This document shows positions 8,486-13,756 of a DNA stretch of 13,756 nucleotides, piece after piece. Both the position numbers and the translations under genes were made by a program. Under the pieces are notes generated by a model. It was given only the letters and a program-made list of their open reading frames with translations. It was not told the origin of the DNA and did no database searches. Origin of the DNA: Conidiobolus incongruus B7586 (lineage: Eukaryota; Entomophthoromycota; Entomophthoromycetes; Entomophthorales; Conidiobolaceae); assembly GCA_000697335.1 (NCBI GenBank), contig JNEM01007733.1:1-13756 (forward strand), given 5' to 3'. Every line of letters starts with the position of its first letter. Positions within the stretch are counted from its first letter, which is position 1.

Positions 8486-8998
8486 ATGAAATCGAATGTG
8501 TATTATTTATTACCACTATTGGTCACACAAGTTGCTTGTATGCCTCCAAGTACTCCAAATTTTCCTGAGGATCCCAATTTGATAACAAGCTTTATGAATC
8601 CATTTGGAGAGTTTTCGAACGTATTTGATGAAATCTATTCCATGTTCGACTCAAAACTCTATGACTTGGGCGTTATTTCTAACCAAATGAAAGAAACTTT
8701 TGACTATACCATAAGGGATATCAGAGAAGCATTCGAGAGTGCAGATCGATTGGCAGATAGCATAGAGAACGATCCAGAACATTCCGACTCCATTGTAGAA
8801 TCGCAATCTACAGTACTGGTTAATGATCCTGTAACGGGTCAGCCAGAATTCAAAACTCATAATGAGTTCCATGAGAATGGCCCTCACACTCATCATCAAC
8901 CAATCAATAAGGTTACTGATACTATCACTGATGCAAACACTGGTGCTGTCTTAAGCTCCAATACAGTGGATGAAACGCCTGGAAATAATTCCATATGA
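8486..8998 (+). CDS. Secreted protein, 170 aa, with two C-terminal D-x-x-TG repeats
   Basis: The gene is not recognised. The frame is open from a TTG at 8468; the first ATG, at 8486, gives a signal peptide at residues 1-18 (MKSNVYYLLPLLVTQVAC|MPP). Next are a Pro-rich linker (PPSTPNFPEDPNL), which resembles LPENPQL in the repeat protein, and a Phe-rich amphipathic segment (FGEFSNVFDEIYSMF). An acidic, probably helical region follows at about 60-95. The C-terminal part (about 104-165) holds two diverged copies of a roughly 30-residue motif: NDPVTG...HNEFHENG and TDANTG...SNTVDETPG. A His cluster (HTHHQ) lies between them. An NNS sequon lies at the very end. There are no cysteines after the signal peptide. 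The stop is TGA, but coding-like His/Asn/Gln-rich sequence continues in the same frame to about 9055, interrupted early by TAA. AATAAA is at 9125. Secretion is well supported and function unknown. Confidence 0.85.
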   Translation: MKSNVYYLLPLLVTQVACMPPSTPNFPEDPNLITSFMNPFGEFSNVFDEIYSMFDSKLYDLGVISNQMKETFDYTIRDIREAFESADRLADSIENDPEHSDSIVESQSTVLVNDPVTGQPEFKTHNEFHENGPHTHHQPINKVTDTITDANTGAVLSSNTVDETPGNNSI

Positions 8999-9124
8999 AC
9001 ATAACCCCATTCCATTCAAAATCACCAACGTCAAGGCCCATCTCATAATAACAATCTAAGTATACAATTTGCATTGAATCATATAATTATCAAAAATATA
9101 TAAATTATTCTATATTAAATATTA

Positions 9125-9130
9125 AATAAA
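9125..9130 (+). terminator. Candidate poly(A) signal after the 170-aa gene
   Basis: AATAAA lies about 127 bases past the TGA stop. Support is positional only. Confidence 0.25.
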
Positions 9131-9436
9131 TAACTATTTATAAAATAGGTATAAACTGTTTTTTATGAATATTCAAATTGAAATTATTAATTTTGTTAGT
9201 AATATTGAGATCTCTAAATTATAATATAAAAATAAAATTATTATTTAATATTACTTTTTATATTTAAATAGTACACTTTCAATCATAATTAATTTCCATT
9301 TCACATTTTTTATCTGTTCAAGAGATTACGCAAGTGTTTCTCTAAAAAACTCTCAACCAATAATTATAGCTTCTCGATTAGTATCCTATAAATCAAATTC
9401 CATTATATTAATATTATACATTTAATATTTAATCTA

Positions 9437-9467
9437 TTTTTAAAAAATTTTTTTAAAAAAATTATTA
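9437..9467. other. Alternating A-tract/T-tract block
   Basis: T5-A6-T7-A7 follow one another with no other base, giving a nearly self-complementary AT palindrome. Such blocks are stiff or bent, exclude nucleosomes and unwind easily. A similar block lies at 9937-9960. No specific function can be assigned. Confidence 0.6.
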
Positions 9468-9936
9468 ACCTTAATAGTAAGTATTATCAATGGCAATAAT
9501 TAAATTTATTAAATTTAAAAAACACCATTAAATTTAATAAATATTTAAATAATTATCAAATTATTAAAAATAAAAATATAAAAAAACTTGTTAACTATAT
9601 TTTGGTTCGATTTAGCGCCTAAATTATGTATAATGCCACTGGGTTAAATTGAATTTGCATTTAAATTAAAGTATTAATTTTAATATCATGATCTCATTTT
9701 ATTACAATATTAATATTGAGTGATGTTATGAGCGTTTCTTGAATATTATTTCAAAATGGAAATATCTTATATAGTCATTTTGATTCACTATTGTCTGATT
9801 TTCTAATCATTAAAAAAATAATGAATATATAATATATTGGAACTGATTCCAATATACAGTTTGAATATAAAATATGTTCAAATTTGATATATATTTTAAT
9901 ATTTTCAAAATTTTTAAATTGATTAGTTAAATGAGG

Positions 9937-9960
9937 AAAAAAAAATTTTTTAAAAAAAAA
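9937..9960. other. Second alternating A-tract/T-tract block
   Basis: A9-T6-A9 lie in an unbroken AT run, about 500 bases from the block at 9437 and within the same gene-free stretch. Confidence 0.6.
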
Positions 9961-10402
9961 TATTAAAATTTTTAAGTTTTTATATATGTTTTTAATTTAA
10001 TATGTTAATTTCATTTGATATATTGATATAACAAATATTTACTAAAATTTTGGATTTATAAAATTGATGAAATATACTATAATTTGGACTTTTTTAAATA
10101 TAAAATAATATCACTATCAATCTTAGAGTAATATGGCTATAAATAAATACTTAAATATGAAATTTGATAGATTTATATCTTGTTATAAATTTACATAAAT
10201 TTCAAATTCAAAAATTATATGATCTGTATTTTAAACTTAAATTTTGAAAAATTAAATATTACCATTATCACATTAATCCCGAAAATTTGAATGTATATGC
10301 ATGTTCACATTATATTAGATAACTTAAATACAACATTTGTGCCATTTTATATTTAAAAATAAATTAATTTTATGACTTTGAGTTATATGATTAAAAAATT
10401 GT

Positions 10403-10450
10403 GATCATATTTTAAGTACAGACCATAATTCTAATCCAATTGAGAATTAG
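10403..10450 (+). other. Possible scrap of a Tc1/mariner-type transposase
   Basis: One frame reads STDHNSNPIEN followed by a stop. Tc1/mariner transposases carry SPDLNPIEN-W at their last catalytic acidic residue, so NPIEN at 10433-10447 is suggestive. There is no upstream catalytic Asp pair, no terminal inverted repeat and no TA duplication that I can see. The spacing before NPIEN is two residues too long. At best this is a decayed remnant. Confidence 0.12.
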
Positions 10451-10970
10451 GCGTGTAGGAAAATGAATTAACATTGATTTCATTGCAATCCTTAATCAAA
10501 TGATGCCAAATTTAGCCTCTGCACCTTCATTTTAATCATTACTAAAAATTTGCCTTGAATCAAGAGTTATAATCCACAGGTTCTGATTATACTAGTTGGA
10601 GCTTGTAAATCGGTCTGAGTTTATCTTAAGTGAAAATATGTATATTGATATTGTATCAGGTAGGATTTAATTTTAGATAATATTGCTATTTGGCACTTGA
10701 ATAATTTTATATTAACATAATTATTTAATTAAATTATAACAAATTGAAAAAAAAATAAAAATTTAATATAAATCTCTAAAATCAGAAAACAAATAAAGTT
10801 CATGAACTATTAATGTATTTTATAATATAAGATACAAATTTAATTAACTTAAACACATGGAAAAATAAAGACATCATTAATATAACTTGATTTTGAAATT
10901 AAATATTTTGTTTAATATTTTGACTTGTGTAACTCTTTTTGTAATTTGAAAATTGTCTAAAATATCTCAA

Positions 10971-11122
10971 TCACGTGATGATTGGGAAATTCGATCAATT
11001 GGAAGCCAGAAAATTTAAAAATTTGAGCGCCTTGTTGGCACGATAGAAATATGAAGTTAATATCATTACGTAACATTAATCAAGCCAATCTCATTCAATA
11101 ACAAACGATCTTATCATATAAA
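10971..11122 (+). promoter_or_regulatory. Compound promoter: CACGTG, TTACGTAA, CCAAT and TATA motifs
   Basis: Within about 230 bases before the ATG at 11202 lie the palindrome TCACGTGA (10971-10978, an E-box/CBF1-type site), ATTGG (inverted CCAAT) at 10981 and 10998, the palindrome TTACGTAA (11066-11073, a bZIP-type site), CCAAT (11085-11089) and TATAAA (11117-11122, 80-85 bases before the start). The region is clearly less AT-rich than its surroundings. No other gene here shows such a cluster, which fits a strongly or tightly regulated gene. Factor identities are inferred from known motif classes. Confidence 0.5.
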
Positions 11123-11201
11123 TTACACCAAGTTGGTAGGCAGATTCATTAAAAAATTGTTTCTACTTTCAATTAATACAACTTCAATTTAATTAATTAA
11201 A

Positions 11202-11825
11202 ATGGTCAACTTCACTCAAATCTCTAGTATTGTCATTACTCTCTTATCTACTTCTCAAGTTGTTAATGCTCACTTCACTCCTCAAACGCAAGCTCATCAA
11301 GTCTCTCCTCAAACTCAGCAAATTCCCTCAATCCCCCAACTCCCTCAAATGAACCAGCAGCCACTCATGTCTGCTTACGCTGGACAAACCTATCCTACTC
11401 CTCAAAATCAGCAACAACAGCAACAAGAACAAGAGCAACAAATATCTGTTCCTCCCAGCCAAGCCCTCAACCAACTCTCCCAAACTTTCTACAACTGGGC
11501 CAAAGCTACCGGTATCGTCAACAAAAATTACCAAATGGTCGCTAGTGATATAGCAAATGACTTCAAGACCATGTCTGGTACCGCCAAAGAAAAGATGGAG
11601 GCCATCAGCAAGAAGTACCAACTCAAAGAATTGGCTCAAGCCTTAACCCCCGTCGCCGTCCAATTGGCTCAAGAGTACAAGACAAACCCCCAAGTTCAAC
11701 AAGCTGCAATGAAGTACTTGCCCAAGGTTCAAGAGATGATGGCTGCCGTCAGCGGTGGTTCCGGTGGTAATGGTTTAGGTGGCTTGCTCAGCATGTTGGG
11801 ACCTATGAAAAGTCTCTTGGGATAA
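11202..11825 (+). CDS. Secreted helical protein, 207 aa, with polyQ linker and Gly-rich tail
   Basis: The gene is not recognised. ATG at 11202, in a favourable AAAATGG context, opens a signal peptide at residues 1-23 (SSIVITLLSTSQVVNA|HF). Residues 24-85 are a Pro/Gln-rich linker with PQ repeats and a Gln/Glu run at about 69-80. Residues about 86-182 have alternating hydrophobic and charged residues typical of amphipathic helices (NWAKATGIV, KEKMEAISKKYQLKELAQAL, MKYLPKVQEMM). The end, 184-207, is a Gly-rich hydrophobic tail (GGSGGNGLGGLLSMLG). There are no cysteines, unlike the repeat protein. Codons are strikingly C-ending (GCC, GTC, AAC, ATC, CTC) compared with the other genes, implying high expression or a different origin. 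The stop is TAA, with AATAAA 65 bases later. Lipid-binding or surface-active behaviour is possible from the helices but unproven. Confidence 0.88.
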   Translation: MVNFTQISSIVITLLSTSQVVNAHFTPQTQAHQVSPQTQQIPSIPQLPQMNQQPLMSAYAGQTYPTPQNQQQQQQEQEQQISVPPSQALNQLSQTFYNWAKATGIVNKNYQMVASDIANDFKTMSGTAKEKMEAISKKYQLKELAQALTPVAVQLAQEYKTNPQVQQAAMKYLPKVQEMMAAVSGGSGGNGLGGLLSMLGPMKSLLG

Positions 11826-11889
11826 ATTAAAATTTTGAATAATATGTTGAACTAATTATGTATTATCTATACTCTAATACAAATAATCT

Positions 11890-11895
11890 AATAAA
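11890..11895 (+). terminator. Candidate poly(A) signal after the 207-aa gene
   Basis: AATAAA lies about 65 bases past the TAA stop, the best spaced of the plus-strand candidates here. Confidence 0.35.
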
Positions 11896-12021
11896 TCAAA
11901 CTAAAAATTTTAAATATTTTTATTATTTCAATTTAATCATTCTTTTTTTTCTTTACATTTAATAAATGCAAAAAATTATATAAATGTTATTTTTATATCA
12001 AATTTTAATATATTATCAAAA

Positions 12022-12165
12022 ATGAGTGATTTATTTAACAGTCAAGCAACAGAGTTCAATTCAAATATTGAGTCAGACATTCAATTCCCAGATTTAGATT
12101 CTGTAATTGGTGATGACAATTCAATTCAATTCAATTCAATGATAAGGTTTTATTCATTCAAATAA
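12022..12165 (+). CDS. Possible small acidic protein or first exon, 47 codons
   Basis: ATG at 12022 opens a 47-codon frame starting MSDLFNSQATEF, with an acidic stretch (IESDIQFPDLDSVIGDD) and a repeat-encoded NSIQFNS, ending at TAA. It has no signal peptide, unlike every other gene here, so a cytosolic or nuclear role is likely. It starts only about 200 bases after the previous stop. Its composition is clearly more coding-like than the DNA around it. A possible splice donor (AAG|GTTTTA) lies near 12145 and a good acceptor-like TTTTTCAG ends at 13013, so it may be the first exon of a longer gene. The F-x-x-x-D-x-V-I-GDD pattern faintly recalls the N-terminus of clathrin light chains, but nothing downstream confirms that. 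Product unknown. Confidence 0.4.
   Translation: MSDLFNSQATEFNSNIESDIQFPDLDSVIGDDNSIQFNSMIRFYSFK
12117..12140 (+). repeat. CAATT pentanucleotide microsatellite inside a reading frame
   Basis: Four perfect CAATT units plus CAAT run within the frame at 12022-12165. Because the unit is five bases, three units code for five residues (NSIQF), and any single-unit gain or loss would shift the frame. Confidence 0.9.
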
Positions 12166-12970
12166 ATTTTAAGTTAATATGAATTATTAGTTGTAATTCT
12201 AATTTTATTGGAAATGATTTTATGAGGTAAAAACCGATAATATTAGTATTAAAATTTTAAATTACAACCTTAAAATTAGTGAAATTTTTATTGATATCAG
12301 CTATTCTAATATATTTATATGTTTTTCATAATAATCTAATCAATTAAAGATTCTGAATTATGTTAATAAACCTATGGGGTAAGTCTAAGAATCCAAATAA
12401 TAAATGATATGATTGATGGAATATGATTAAGATATTGAAAAAACTATTGTACTTATTATTTATAAAATTATATAGGTGTCAAAACTTGTACTAAAATTAA
12501 TGGTAATATACCATATTATTCGTTACTATTTATATTCAATAAATATTTTGTTATAAAAATTCTATTGCTTTGATAAACTATAAAAAAATTAATATATATC
12601 ACCAAAATATTTAAATATTTTTTACATGAATATACTATAAATTAAATTCTTTTTCTTTAACAAGAAAAATAAGTAAAAACTGAATGTTTTGCAAGGATTT
12701 TGAAATTACTAATTATGAGTTATGAATGACTAATGAGTTAGTTAGCATCAAAAGGCAAATGAGTTTGATAGCATTATCAGTATATTGCTAATCATAATTA
12801 GGGGTTTGTATTATCAAGCTGTAAACTTTTTAGGAATTAATTGACAGTTAATAGAAAAATATAAATTTAATTTTTATAATAAAATTCTTATCTAATTCAT
12901 AAATTATTATAGAGCATTGACCAAATTTTCAATATATTGCCATGTGTAAATTACTAATTACCATTATTAA

Positions 12971-13138
12971 ATTTATAAAAATAACATACATCTTTTAATC
13001 TCATGTTTTTCAGGTTTTATCCTCAAAAATCTAGTACATGGATCTATATCAATTTCAATAAAAGATGGATTCGTTATAAAATTTACTTGTATAGATCTAA
13101 TAATAGCAGATGTATCTCAAAATATTGCAATTTTAAAC
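12971..13138 (+). other. Unassigned 56-codon open stretch after an acceptor-like site
   Basis: No start codon is evident. From about 13014, just past TTTTTCAG, the frame reads FILKNLVHGSISISIKDG and then FVIKFTCIDLIIADVSQN, which looks protein-like, and ends at TAG. Another frame over the same bases is also open for over 40 codons. It could be an internal exon, a decayed gene, or chance. The splice phases from the frame at 12022 do not join cleanly to this reading frame with the obvious donor. Confidence 0.2.
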
Positions 13139-13741
13139 TAGTTTAGATATTATTGATTCCTAATAAGAGTGTAATAAAAAGAGCCAAAATAAAAAAATAT
13201 TATATTAAATGCTGATTTTTGAATTAGTATTACAAACTCCTTCAAATAAAGTGATCATAGTTGAAAAACAAGTATAACAAAATTAAACATTAGGAAAATT
13301 TTAATCAAATTGGTACAGGCTTTAATTTGATATTTGATCTCAAAAAATTATTATCTCAGTTTTATTTTATTAGTTCAAAAAGAAAAAATGGCAAATTTTT
13401 CAATTTCTAATTTTTCAAACTTATTGCTAACTTTTAAAAATAAACTATGTATAAAATTTATAATTGTTTTTTATTAAAATATTTTTAATTAAAATTTTAT
13501 AGTTTAGTTTAATCAATTTTAAATTAGATAGTGATTATCAAAAGTATTTTATTTAATATTATTAAAATTAAATTATAAACCCTCTAAAATAATATAAGAT
13601 TTATAACAGCTTATAAAGATGATATTTTATTTAAAACCACCATTTATTGTTATATTCAGTATTTTAAAAATAGAAGAAAAATTATTTAAATTTTTTTTAA
13701 CTAATTTTTATTATTATTTATTTATTAATTAATAAAGTAAA

Positions 13742-13756
13742 ATATATATATATATA
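13742..13756. repeat. AT dinucleotide run at the window edge
   Basis: An unbroken alternation of A and T reaches the last base. It may be longer outside the window or coincide with an assembly break. Confidence 0.8.

Larger units (their letters stand above)
8999..10970. other. Longest gene-free stretch, AT-rich
   Basis: The first 50-60 bases look like an eroded extension of the upstream gene. The rest is AT-rich with alternating A- and T-tract blocks at 9437-9467 and 9937-9960. Two slightly GC-richer islands (9300-9400 and 10410-10660) show only stop-broken frames. The second holds a five-residue match to a Tc1/mariner transposase motif. No RNA gene was recognised; a GGTTCGATT at 9604 is not part of a tRNA fold. 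Confidence 0.5.
12166..13756. other. AT-rich DNA with one unexplained open stretch
   Basis: This is mostly AT-rich with no assured gene. The frame at 12971-13138 is open for 56 codons and is listed separately. At 13209-13274 a 22-codon frame from ATG (MLIFELVLQTPSNK...) also looks coding-like but is too short to call. The window ends in an AT dinucleotide run. Confidence 0.45.

Noticed and set aside
9300-9400. GC-richer island after the 170-aa gene
   Set aside because: All frames contain several stops and no RNA fold or repeat was evident.
9604-9612. GGTTCGATT resembling a tRNA T-loop
   Set aside because: No flanking T-stem, acceptor pairing, anticodon arm or D-arm could be found on either strand.
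10420-10665. Minus-strand frame with few stops and slightly higher G+C
   Set aside because: It is interrupted several times over about 80 codons and matches no family I recognise. Composition alone does not make it a gene.

Overview
The window is a strongly A+T-rich, gene-poor eukaryotic stretch. Five clear reading frames are separated by about 0.2 to 2.2 kb of AT-rich DNA. There are no Shine-Dalgarno sites or bacterial operon spacing. TATA-like boxes lie roughly 50-100 bases before the starts and AATAAA-type hexamers lie after the stops. All five clear frames are intronless and each begins with an N-terminal signal peptide, so this looks like a locus for secreted or cell-surface proteins. 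The lineage cannot be fixed: an AT-rich fungus or fungus-like parasite, a protist such as an apicomplexan, or an arthropod secretory-gland locus all remain possible.

Layout: 1-983 is AT-rich filler. 984-1688 (minus) encodes a secreted 234-aa protein with an acidic/basic EPK/KES-rich tail. 1689-3701 is the divergent intergenic region. 3702-5996 (plus) encodes a 764-aa secreted Cys-Pro-Gly protein. Almost all of it is a hierarchical repeat: five exact 97-residue superunits of four Cys modules each, with a longer variant superunit before them and a shorter one after. 7326-7598 and 8486-8998 (plus) encode small secreted proteins of 90 and 170 aa. Their N-terminal plan (signal peptide, Pro-rich linker, Phe-rich amphipathic segment) also starts the repeat protein, which suggests distant paralogues with different C-terminal parts. 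11202-11825 (plus) encodes a secreted, polyQ-bearing, helix-rich 207-aa protein. Its codons are much more C-ending than those of its neighbours, and its promoter is crowded with CACGTG, TTACGTAA, CCAAT and TATA motifs, so it is probably highly expressed. About 200 bases beyond it, 12022-12165 is a plausible coding frame without a signal peptide. It contains a CAATT microsatellite and may be a first exon.

No RNA gene, CRISPR array or intact mobile element was recognised. The most interesting object is the repeat protein: its fixed cysteine spacing and its GQPP-marked end units around GGPP-marked inner units suggest a structural coat, wall, silk or matrix protein that grew by amplifying its interior. 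That function is inference; the repeat structure is read directly.
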